Below are positions 57,335 through 64,000 of a stretch of 64,000 nucleotides of DNA, in pieces. A model generated the notes under the pieces. The model was not told the origin of the DNA and made no database searches. It saw nothing but the letters and a program-made list of their open reading frames with translations. A program made the translations under genes and the position numbers. The DNA lies in the NCBI RefSeq assembly GCF_000612805.1, contig NZ_HG964404.1:124001-188000 (forward strand), written 5' to 3'. How positions within the stretch are numbered: position 1 is the first letter of the stretch; each line of letters begins with the position of its first letter. Source of the stretch: Bacillus ndiopicus (GTDB lineage: Bacteria; Bacillota; Bacilli; Bacillales_A; Planococcaceae).

Positions 57335-57354
57335 AAACTATCACGTGATAGTTT
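57335..57354. promoter_or_regulatory. 20-bp perfect palindrome, MerR operator
   Basis: AAACTATCACGTGATAGTTT lies 26 bp upstream of the MerR start, in the position of the promoter spacer. This is typical of MerR-type operators. Confidence 0.7.
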
Positions 57355-57544
57355 TAGTATACTCATAGACGAATATATTTTGCAATTATATTCACTTTCA
57401 TTTATCCTTATAAATTGTGCGAGAATTGAATATAATTTTTTATTATGATTTTGGACGTGTATAGAGAAAGTAATTTATAAAATATAGTGTCGTATAATAT
57501 GTACACCGAAAATGATGTACACTTCAATAAAATTCGCATTTCAA

Positions 57545-58132
57545 CTATAACGAATCCGTTGTTACGATGTCTTTAAATTGAATAACTAGATAATTCGGCT
57601 GAATATGTAGGGGCTGCTCGTTATATGCGATGACTTGTAATTCTTTTTTATAACAATCATAAATTAATGTATCGCCATGAGCCATATTCTTTATGTTTGT
57701 TGAAAAAATCATGCGAGCAGATGCTATTGCTGGCATCTCTGCTGTTATTTTTGCTTGTCGAATATATGTGTGTTCCCCTTCAAGTAAGCGCCCTTTGTCA
57801 TATATACTTTCATTATGTTCAGGTGTTGCAAATATCAGAAGATGTAAAGTTTCTGCGCGCTCATTATGATAACCGTGCACATAATTGGTCCAGCCAAAAA
57901 CAATCTCATTTTCTTCAGCTCTCAATTGCTGTTCAAAGCTAATATCATACATAAGCTCACCTTGCACAACTATCGCACTATCTTCACCGAATGGATGAAA
58001 ATGCGCTGGAATTCCTTCCTCATTACTATCTAGTTGAAAATACAAAACTCGGTGGTTTTTACAATCACTTTCCCAAATTTTTTTAAACTTTATATCCGAA
58101 TCAATTAATTTTTGGATGTTGATGGTTTCCAT
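57545..58132 (-). CDS. Cupin-domain protein, 195 aa
   Basis: The cupin core is visible at about residues 40-105: IPAHFHPFGEDSAIVVQGEL (H-x-H and E-like motif 1) and GYHNERAETLHLLIFATPEH (motif 2 H). The C-terminal third carries a second, weaker strand series, so it may be bicupin-like. The substrate is unknown. A TTTGAGGTGAT site precedes the ATG. Confidence 0.75.
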   Translation of the reverse strand: METINIQKLIDSDIKFKKIWESDCKNHRVLYFQLDSNEEGIPAHFHPFGEDSAIVVQGELMYDISFEQQLRAEENEIVFGWTNYVHGYHNERAETLHLLIFATPEHNESIYDKGRLLEGEHTYIRQAKITAEMPAIASARMIFSTNIKNMAHGDTLIYDCYKKELQVIAYNEQPLHIQPNYLVIQFKDIVTTDSL

Positions 58133-58301
58133 ATTATCACCTCAAACAATAGCTTACATAAATTTCTTAAATACATAAATCAGCCATTTGATTGAATAAT
58201 TACCGTCAAAAATCTCCATAGCCTACAGTTTCATTTTTAATAGTCAAATTCAACTTTTAATGATAAAATGAATCTTTACTACACTAAGGGACGTGAATTT
58301 T

Positions 58302-58676
58302 TTGATTAAAATTGAATTACCAAAACCAGATCTTGTTATTCGTCAACGCGAGCAAGTGTTAAAACCAGGTGATGTAGAAATTACTCCATTCCATGGCTTC
58401 ATTGATTTCCATAAAATCACACGTGAAAAAGGTGGCATTTTCTTCTTCTACAACGAAAAAAATGAGCTTTTATTTGTCGGCAAGGCACGCAAAATTCGTC
58501 AACGTATTAAAAAGCATTTCGAGGACAATGTTTCACCTATGAAAAAGTATCGCGATGAAATTTTCAAAATCGAAGTGTACGAAATTGAAGATCCTATGGA
58601 ACGTGAAATTTACGAAACATATGCGATTAACACATTGCGTGCTAAATACAATATTGATAAAGTCTTTTTTGAATAG
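58302..58676 (+). CDS. GIY-YIG-like nuclease domain protein
   Basis: The 124-aa product contains GIFFFYNEKNELLFVGKARK, IRQRIKKHF, a GIY-YIG-type core as in UvrC N-termini (G-I-F-F-F...L-F-V-G). The later glutamate in EREIYETYAI fits the metal site. The first tyrosine of GIY is replaced by F, so activity is uncertain. The TTG at 58302 is favoured because AAGGGACGTG is too close to the GTG at 58293. Confidence 0.75.
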   Translation: MIKIELPKPDLVIRQREQVLKPGDVEITPFHGFIDFHKITREKGGIFFFYNEKNELLFVGKARKIRQRIKKHFEDNVSPMKKYRDEIFKIEVYEIEDPMEREIYETYAINTLRAKYNIDKVFFE

Positions 58677-58679
58677 TCA

Positions 58680-58719
58680 AAAGCCTACACTTTCACTCCG
58701 AACTGTGTAGGCTTTTTCT
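58680..58719 (+). terminator. Terminator after the GIY-YIG gene
   Basis: AAAGCCTACAC-N14-GTGTAGGCTTTTTCTTT. Confidence 0.8.
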
Positions 58720-58787
58720 TTATACAGATAAATAAATCCCCCTTGCAAATCATATAGTAGAACAATTAGATGAAAGGTGGAACATTA

Positions 58788-59051
58788 TTGGAGGTCGCGC
58801 TTCTCTACATGATTTGGCTGCGCATTTTATCTGGCAGCCTCGACATATTTGCCGCATTTACCATGTACAAGCTTGGTGATTTAGAAAAAGCATTCGTTGT
58901 GAACACGTCTCTCGCACTAATTGGCCCAATTATTTTTATTGTGACAACAGGTATCGGCTTAGCTGGAATGCAAGACAAAGTATCATTGCCGAAAATGTTC
59001 TGCCTGTTTAGTGGTGTCTTGCTTATTTTTATTAGTTTGCGGATGAAGTAA
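58788..59051 (+). CDS. yqhV: YqhV (DUF2619) membrane protein
   Basis: The three-helix protein has LRILSGSLDIFAAFTMYKLG and NTSLALIGPIIFIVTTGIGL, the conserved YqhV pattern. The TTG at 58788 (AAAGGTGG upstream) is more likely than the ATG at 58770. In B. subtilis yqhV lies in the spoIIIA region; here it is not beside those genes. The function is unknown. Confidence 0.8.
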   Translation: MEVALLYMIWLRILSGSLDIFAAFTMYKLGDLEKAFVVNTSLALIGPIIFIVTTGIGLAGMQDKVSLPKMFCLFSGVLLIFISLRMK

Positions 59052-59055
59052 TTAA

Positions 59056-59781
59056 TTATTGTTGATGAAATGAATTTAAAATGAATGCTTTTTCAGGAAT
59101 ATTTGATTGCTTGAAATCCTCAATAAACTGGGCATAATCGTACTCTACCTCGACAAAGTCCCAATGAATATCCGTTTCGACTGTGCAAACTGCGTATTTA
59201 GCCTTATTTTTATTATTACAGCCTAATGCGCCAGGGTTGATATACATCGTTGCATTATTTTTGAAAAAATGCTGTGGATGGTGGTGTCCAAAGCAAATAC
59301 AATCATAGATTGTACGAGCTTGAAATAATCTCTCCATATTCTCTAACGACGGCTCGTGAATAGATGCAAACGGATCTTGATGAAAATGGATATTCTCTCC
59401 TTTTAAGGCGTAATGTGTAAACAAAAATTTCCGGGAATTTATAACTTTTGTTATTTCACGTGGTAACTGCTGTAAAAAAGGAATATAGGCAGCATCAAGT
59501 CGCTGCGCTATCCATTCATGGTGTTCTCGAATTGCCGCATGGCTTTTAGGATATGGTTGCTTCTCCACTATCGCCAGCACTGCTTCATCATGATTACCAC
59601 TTACAATCTCACAATGAGGCAAGGCTGTTAATAGCTGCAATACCTCATTTGATTGATGTCCGATACCTATTAGGTCACCTGTGCAATAAATTTGCTTTAT
59701 GCCGCGCTCCAACAAATCTTTTAAGACTGCCTGTAAAGCAATCGCATTACCATGAATATCTGTTAAAAGTGCGAATTGCAT
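59056..59781 (-). CDS. Metallophosphoesterase (calcineurin-like)
   Basis: The 241-aa product has the full motif series D-x-H (LLTDIHGNAIAL), GDLIGIG, GNHDEAV, THYALKGE and GHHHPQHF. It is a YfcE/DUF-type phosphodiesterase or phosphatase; the substrate is not known. ATG 59781 follows TAGGAGGGGG. It begins 16 bp after argS and is probably co-transcribed with it. Confidence 0.88.
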   Translation of the reverse strand: MQFALLTDIHGNAIALQAVLKDLLERGIKQIYCTGDLIGIGHQSNEVLQLLTALPHCEIVSGNHDEAVLAIVEKQPYPKSHAAIREHHEWIAQRLDAAYIPFLQQLPREITKVINSRKFLFTHYALKGENIHFHQDPFASIHEPSLENMERLFQARTIYDCICFGHHHPQHFFKNNATMYINPGALGCNNKNKAKYAVCTVETDIHWDFVEVEYDYAQFIEDFKQSNIPEKAFILNSFHQQ

Positions 59782-59797
59782 ATGCGCTTTCCCCCTC

Positions 59798-61477
59798 CTA
59801 CATCTCTTCAGGGCTTGCAATGCCTAATAAGCGTAATCCTTCCTGTAAAACGATTGCAACACAATTGACTACGGCTAAGCGGGCTTGCTGTAAATCGTCG
59901 CCACTTAACATCTTCGTTTGCGCATAATATTTATTAAAGCTACGTGCAAGCTGTAGGCTATATTTGGCAATTTGTGATGGGTCTGCATCGTTGAACGCTT
60001 TGGCTATATAGTCAGAGAAATCCTGTAATTGTTTAATTAATGGCCATGCTGTTTCGTCTAAATAAGTAATAGGTGCTTCTTCCGCTATATAAGCGCCTTT
60101 TTTTAACAGCGTTTGAATTCTTGCATACGTATATTGCACATATGGACCTGTTTCACCCTCAAAAGTTACCATTTGCTCAATATCGAAATCAATATCATGC
60201 ATGCGGTCGTTTTTCAAATCATTAAAAATAACTGCTCCAATCCCCACTTCTTTTGCAACCTGCTCCTTGTTTGCAAGTGTAGGATTTTTCTCCTCGATAT
60301 TGCGCAAAGCTGCATCCATTGCCTCTTTTAATACATCTGCTAACAGCACAACTTTACCTTTACGTGTCGACATCTTTTTGCCACCAATAAGCATCAAGCC
60401 AAATGGGATATGCTGATAATTATCTGCCCAGTGATAGCCCATTTTCTTCAAGACCGTAAACAATTGTTTAAAGTGTAGCGATTGCTCATTTCCAACAACA
60501 TAAAAAACTTTGGCAGGCTTATATGTTTCCTGACGATAAACAGCAGCAGCTAAATCGCGCGTTGCATACAATGTAGCGCCATCATTTTTCTTAATTAAGC
60601 ATGGTGGCATATCTTCTAACGGAACAACCATTGCGCCATCCGACTCTACTAATAGCTGCTTTTCTTCAAGCTCAGTAACAATACGCTCCATTTTGTCATT
60701 ATAGAAAGCTTCCCCATTGTAGCTATCAAATCCTACACCAAGCAATTTGTAGATTGACTGAAACTCTTGTAAAGATGCTTCTCTAAACCATTGCCATAAT
60801 GCAAGTGCTTCCTCGTCACCGTCTTCAAGCGATTTAAACGCTTGACGCGCTTCATCATTCAATGCTTCATTATGCTCTGCCTCATCATGGAAGCGCACAT
60901 AAATCTTTAAAAGCTCCGCAATTGGGTTGGCTTCGATTGCTTCTTTATTTCCCCACAGCTTATAGGCAACAATAAGCTTGCCAAATTGTGTACCCCAGTC
61001 TCCTAGATGATTAATACGCTCTGCGTGATAGCCCATTTTTTCAGCAATATTAGCAAGTGCATTCCCAATCACCGTTGAACGTAAATGCCCCATGGAGAAC
61101 GGCTTTGCAATATTTGGTGATGAAAAGTCAATGGCAATTGTTGCATTATTCGCATTACGCGTGCCATAGTTATTTTGTTCGGCGAGGATTTGTGTTACTA
61201 TTTGCTGCGCAATTGGTAGCTGCTGCAAATAAAAGTTTATATATGCCCCCTCTACCTTCACCTCTTTAATGAAGTCTGCTTGAATATGCTGTGCCAGCTC
61301 CTCAGCAATAATTGTTGGTGCCTTCTTGTACTTTTTCGCTAATGTAAAACATGGAAAAGCGATATCGCCTAGATGCTCATACTTTGGCTTTTCTAACAGT
61401 GCCGTTACCTCGGACACTGATAAATCATTTTGTAATGCTGCGCTTACTAAAACTGCTAATTGTTTTTTCATGTTCAA
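59798..61477 (-). CDS. argS: Arginyl-tRNA synthetase
   Basis: The 559-aa class I synthetase has the HIGH-equivalent (SPNIAKPFSMGHLRSTVIGN), a KMSTRKG loop, the N-terminal Arg_S_N domain (KYEHLGDIAFPCFTLAKKYK) and the DALR anticodon-binding C-terminus (ARSFNKYYAQTKML). It charges tRNA-Arg. Expression is controlled by the T-box leader directly upstream. Confidence 0.97.
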   Translation of the reverse strand: MNMKKQLAVLVSAALQNDLSVSEVTALLEKPKYEHLGDIAFPCFTLAKKYKKAPTIIAEELAQHIQADFIKEVKVEGAYINFYLQQLPIAQQIVTQILAEQNNYGTRNANNATIAIDFSSPNIAKPFSMGHLRSTVIGNALANIAEKMGYHAERINHLGDWGTQFGKLIVAYKLWGNKEAIEANPIAELLKIYVRFHDEAEHNEALNDEARQAFKSLEDGDEEALALWQWFREASLQEFQSIYKLLGVGFDSYNGEAFYNDKMERIVTELEEKQLLVESDGAMVVPLEDMPPCLIKKNDGATLYATRDLAAAVYRQETYKPAKVFYVVGNEQSLHFKQLFTVLKKMGYHWADNYQHIPFGLMLIGGKKMSTRKGKVVLLADVLKEAMDAALRNIEEKNPTLANKEQVAKEVGIGAVIFNDLKNDRMHDIDFDIEQMVTFEGETGPYVQYTYARIQTLLKKGAYIAEEAPITYLDETAWPLIKQLQDFSDYIAKAFNDADPSQIAKYSLQLARSFNKYYAQTKMLSGDDLQQARLAVVNCVAIVLQEGLRLLGIASPEEM

Positions 61478-61499
61478 CTCTCCCTTTTTTTCGCATACA

Positions 61500-61735
61500 A
61501 AAAGCCCTCATCTCTAAAAAATAGAGACGAGAGCTATTTATCCCGTGGTACCACTCTAGTTGTCATATCATATGACCACTTAATTGTTGTTAACGAGGTA
61601 GCTTCCCCGATTTACCCTACTAGCTGTTCAGGCAATTTCTCCAAAGTGCGCTTCACTATTTTGATTACATTAGGCTCACACCATCCCTAACTCGCTTCGT
61701 AATACCGAATAGCTACTGTCTTTTTCAACGAATAT
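61500..61735 (-). promoter_or_regulatory. T-box leader of argS with CGC (Arg) specifier
   Basis: On the minus strand stem I contains GGGATGGTGTGAGCC and GTGAAGCGCACTTTGGAG, where CGC (61650-61648) is the arginine specifier codon. The T-box AGAGTGGTACCACGGG is at 61557-61542. A terminator AGCTCTCGTCTC/GAGATGAGGGCT with a T run follows (61534-61500). Uncharged tRNA-Arg should stabilise the antiterminator and raise argS expression. Confidence 0.92.
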
Positions 61736-61780
61736 AAATATTAAAATTAGTGTTTATTCTAACAATTAAATAATTTTACG

Positions 61781-62350
61781 TCAAGCTAAAAATTGATCGA
61801 TTTTCCCTATATCCTGTAAGACATAGTTGCGATTTGCCCATATTCCCTCAAACCAATTCGCAAGTATTTGCTGCAAGCTTTCTTCTACTTCTTCCTTGTT
61901 ATGTAGCGTATGGACAACCGCATCAATAAATCGCGTGCGTTCCTCATAAAATTTCACGCGCATTTCAAAATCTTTTCCAACCTCTTTTTGAAACAGTTGC
62001 CCTAAACGTAAAACCCCCGCATTCATTGACTGCTCGCCGTATAAAGAAGAACCAACTATCGAAAGCTTTTCAGCAAATGTAGTAGGTTGCTGTGGAAAAT
62101 ATCCGTCCATTAAATGCTTTGTAGCCGTTGTAATTTCTTTGATTCGCTTTAATTGCGTATCCGTTAATTCACGTGTTTGCTCGAATAAAGGCATGATCAT
62201 ATTCAGCTCATCTAAATATGTTTTCGCTGTTTGTAAACGTGCTGGATTCGTTTGTTCCCCGATACGTTCATTAATTTTTTCTGCTATATAAATACGTTGT
62301 ATGTATGATGCCAATAAAATAAGACCGTTATATTGTTGCTGTGCTGACAT
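61781..62350 (-). CDS. Hypothetical protein, 189 aa
   Basis: This all-helical cytoplasmic protein (GLILLASYIQRIYIAEKINE, TAKTYLDELNMIMPLFEQTR, TTFAEKLSIVGSSLYGEQSM) has no transmembrane segment. AAGGGGAA precedes the ATG. It is upstream of argS on the same strand but separated by the T-box promoter. No family is recognised. Confidence 0.65.
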   Translation of the reverse strand: MSAQQQYNGLILLASYIQRIYIAEKINERIGEQTNPARLQTAKTYLDELNMIMPLFEQTRELTDTQLKRIKEITTATKHLMDGYFPQQPTTFAEKLSIVGSSLYGEQSMNAGVLRLGQLFQKEVGKDFEMRVKFYEERTRFIDAVVHTLHNKEEVEESLQQILANWFEGIWANRNYVLQDIGKIDQFLA

Positions 62351-62518
62351 ATCAATTCCCCTTTCAAAATGTAAGCCATATTGTTCAAAGATACCATATT
62401 TTCAAGCATGGGCATAGAGCTGAGTGAAATACCTCGCGCATTTATTTTTCTTCTTAAAATAATTTTGATATACTATTTTTGTAGGATATTTTTATTGTTA
62501 GAACAATGGAGGAAAAAA

Positions 62519-62983
62519 ATGAAAAAATTAGCAGCAGTATTTTTAGCATTTACACTTGTCTTTTCTAGTGTAGGAACAACATTATTTTTTGGTGGAGATC
62601 ACCAAGTAGAGGCCAAATCCTATAAATCAGGCAAAAAAGGATTTAAATCGAATAATAATAATCAATCAAATATTCAAAAGAAAGAGCAAGAAAACAAATC
62701 ATCTGTTACAAACCAAAACAATACAAATAAATCTAAAAACGATACAACGCAAACGAAAAAAGGTGGCTTTACAGCTGGTGGCTTAATGAAAGGCTTATTT
62801 ATCGGTGGTTTAGCTGGTTTATTATTTGGTAGCCTGTTCGGGAATTTAGGGATTTTAGGTTCTATTCTTGGGTTTATGGTGAATGCAGCAGCCATTATGG
62901 TCATCGTCTTCCTATGCATTAAAATTTACCAAGTAATGACGCGTAAAAAGAAAGATGAGGCGTCAAAAACATGGAACAATTAA
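62519..62983 (+). CDS. Exported small membrane protein with glycine-rich segment (Tim44-like N-terminus)
   Basis: The 154-aa product (ATG 62519, GGAGG upstream) has a signal peptide MKKLAAVFLAFTLVFSSVGT. An Asn/Lys/Ser-rich linker follows, then GGLMKGLFIGGLAGLLFGSL, FGNLGILGSILGF and a membrane helix. This resembles the N-terminal half of bacterial Tim44-like proteins. It overlaps the YxcD gene by 13 bp, so the two are coupled. Confidence 0.7.
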   Translation: MKKLAAVFLAFTLVFSSVGTTLFFGGDHQVEAKSYKSGKKGFKSNNNNQSNIQKKEQENKSSVTNQNNTNKSKNDTTQTKKGGFTAGGLMKGLFIGGLAGLLFGSLFGNLGILGSILGFMVNAAAIMVIVFLCIKIYQVMTRKKKDEASKTWNN

Positions 62984-63264
62984 CATTATTTGAACAAGAT
63001 TTAATTAATGCCATTTGCATTTTTCATGCTCGCTTTAAAAATGCAGAGCCTCAAGATGTAGAGGTTGAGTTAATGTATGATGATTTAGCAGGCTATACGG
63101 CTGAGGTATATGTAAACGGGCAAACTGAAATATACAACAGCGTGAATTTTATTACGGCATTGCGCCTTTTCATTGACAAGGAGCTCGGACGTGATTCCAT
63201 TAGTGCAAGGATTACCCTAGATATCGATGATGATGAAGGTATGATTGCCAACGTTTCATGGTAA
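62971..63264 (+). CDS. yxcD: YxcD (DUF2653) family protein
   Basis: The 97-aa product MEQLTLFEQDLINAICIFHA, PQDVEVELMYDDLAGYTAEV, FIDKELGRDSISARITLDID matches the YxcD family in full. The role is unknown. It is translationally coupled to the preceding membrane protein gene. Confidence 0.85.
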   Translation: MEQLTLFEQDLINAICIFHARFKNAEPQDVEVELMYDDLAGYTAEVYVNGQTEIYNSVNFITALRLFIDKELGRDSISARITLDIDDDEGMIANVSW

Positions 63265-63275
63265 ATTATTATTTT

Positions 63276-63317
63276 GAGGTGTTTTGGAGGAGCATTCCTT
63301 TCAAAACACCTCTTTTT
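63276..63317. terminator. Bidirectional terminator
   Basis: GAGGTGTTTTG/CAAAACACCTC followed by TTTTTAATTT, between convergent genes. Confidence 0.8.
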
Positions 63318-63861
63318 AATTTATGTCCTCTGCTTGACAACGCAAAGTATGAAATTGGCACACAATAGGATGTTGTATTTCTAGCTTAGCAAGTCGTCGT
63401 TTACCTACACGACGATCTAACATAGCCAAAGCTTGCACAAGTGGATTTGCATTATGTAAAGCTTCTTCAATCGATAATGTGTATAATGTCTTTAGTGCCG
63501 AATAAAGTTCCCATGCAGGGAATAACATATTGTTCATTGCCTGCTGTTCTAAGTTATCATGTAATTGCACAAGTTGCTGACGTTCTTTCGATGAAAACAT
63601 TGCCTCCCAATCCTCGTTGAACGAGATTTTTGGCAAGCTTTTGGACTGCTCTGCATAGTGCCGATTAACATGCACTTGAAAAGCTAAATCATCTGCACGT
63701 AGAATTTCTTGTTTATTATACGTTATCCATAGTTTCCCTGGCTGGTCATGTGCTTTTCTATGGACCGTTCCATACAGTTTTACCTTTCCTTTTAGACTAT
63801 TCGCTAATAAGCTTTCAAATTTTTGTTGATATTGGCTAAACCTCATTTCTTTCTCCTTCAC
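63316..63861 (-). CDS. SF0329-like hypothetical protein
   Basis: The 181-aa product (YQQKFESLLANSLKGKVKLY, GTVHRKAHDQPGKLWITYNK) resembles the SF0329 family, with the LKGRV...Y pattern and later ALAMLDRRVGKRRLAKL. The function is unknown. The start codon is the ATG at 63861 or a second ATG at about 63846 (MRFSQYQQ), which is better spaced from GAAGGAGAAAG. Confidence 0.6.
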   Translation of the reverse strand: MKEKEMRFSQYQQKFESLLANSLKGKVKLYGTVHRKAHDQPGKLWITYNKQEILRADDLAFQVHVNRHYAEQSKSLPKISFNEDWEAMFSSKERQQLVQLHDNLEQQAMNNMLFPAWELYSALKTLYTLSIEEALHNANPLVQALAMLDRRVGKRRLAKLEIQHPIVCQFHTLRCQAEDIN

Positions 63862-63926
63862 TCAAAAATCATTCATTTTATCATACTTGAATATTCAGGA
63901 AATAACAACGCTTGGCAAAACAAAAA

Positions 63927-63961
63927 AACGCAAGAAATCTCTGTGGATTTCCTGCGCTTTA
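63927..63961. terminator. Terminator hairpin
   Basis: AAACGCAAGAAATC-N6-GATTTCCTGCGCTTT near the right edge. On the minus strand it would end a gene entering from the right, and T-rich sequence follows. Confidence 0.6.
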
Positions 63962-63971
63962 GCTTGTCTTC

Positions 63972-64000
63972 TTATATTTTGAATTTTGCAATCGCTTTCG
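63972..64000 (-). CDS. Possible C-terminus of a gene beyond the right edge
   Basis: The minus-strand frame ...KAIAKFKI-stop ends at 63972, 11 bp before the terminator. Only eight codons are visible, so the identity is unknown. Confidence 0.3.

Noticed and set aside
62971..62991. Clamp-binding motif QLTLF at the YxcD N-terminus
   Set aside because: It is the same pentapeptide as in the phage proteins, but at the start of an unrelated conserved family. This is most likely chance.

Overview
The window is a low-GC, endospore-forming Bacillota chromosome segment, most like Lysinibacillus/Solibacillus (Caryophanaceae). The evidence is strong AGGAGG ribosome sites with many TTG/GTG starts, a T-box-controlled argS, two YjcZ-type small spore proteins, YqhV, YugN and YxcD orthologues, and protein-level similarity to that group. 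The genus is an inference.

Positions 1-33.3 kb are a PBSX-like prophage with a contractile tail. Its lysogeny module is at the right end: Cro-like regulator (27.6 kb), ImmR-like repressor (28.0 kb), ImmA-like metalloprotease (31.5 kb) and tyrosine integrase (32.1 kb). Early genes run leftwards: small regulators, two DnaD-domain proteins flanking an ERF annealing protein, RecU, an antirepressor, a Dam-type methylase, ASCH and an XtrA-like protein. The late operon follows: Xpf-like sigma factor, two membrane-protein morons, terminase, portal, head proteins, connectors, tail sheath (XkdK), tail tube (XkdM), and a tail-assembly chaperone with a programmed -1 frameshift. The tape measure, baseplate and lysis genes that should come next are not in the window. 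Instead 0.5-3.6 kb holds a second regulatory island: antirepressor, divergent HTH pair and four operators. The prophage is either interrupted by a moron island with the remaining genes further left, or deleted.

The most interesting cargo is at 28.6-31.4 kb. Two very AT-rich co-directional genes encode a DUF4297/Cap4-like nuclease and an SMC/Rad50-like ATPase with a CPHC motif, and they sit between the repressor and its presumed protease partner. This looks like a compact Lamassu or ABC-three-component anti-phage system carried as lysogenic cargo. Other notable prophage features are a CRISPR-like mini-array (320-411), tandem 15-bp iterons in the DnaD-type initiator gene (candidate origin), palindromes in the small terminase gene (candidate pac), and short plus-strand promoter/hairpin/terminator units inside gaps of the minus-strand operon.

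The integrase abuts the first 33 codons of a host acyl-CoA thioesterase gene, the probable integration target. Positions 33.4-39.3 kb are gene-poor and carry decayed phage material, including two relics of the C-terminal segment of an endolysin-like M15 peptidase that is intact at 45 kb.

Positions 39.4-64 kb are ordinary accessory and core chromosome. They contain small spore proteins, an SOS-box-controlled small WYL-like protein, an ArsR/SRPBCC pair, two aminoglycoside-phosphotransferase-fold kinases, an M15 peptidase, an MFS exporter behind a candidate leader peptide, a serine hydrolase, MBL and alpha/beta hydrolases, a deletion relic of an alcohol dehydrogenase, and a MarR-DoxX-DHA2 efflux locus. 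A MerR-CNNM transporter pair, a cupin, a GIY-YIG protein, argS with its T-box and phosphoesterase neighbour, and small conserved proteins complete it.
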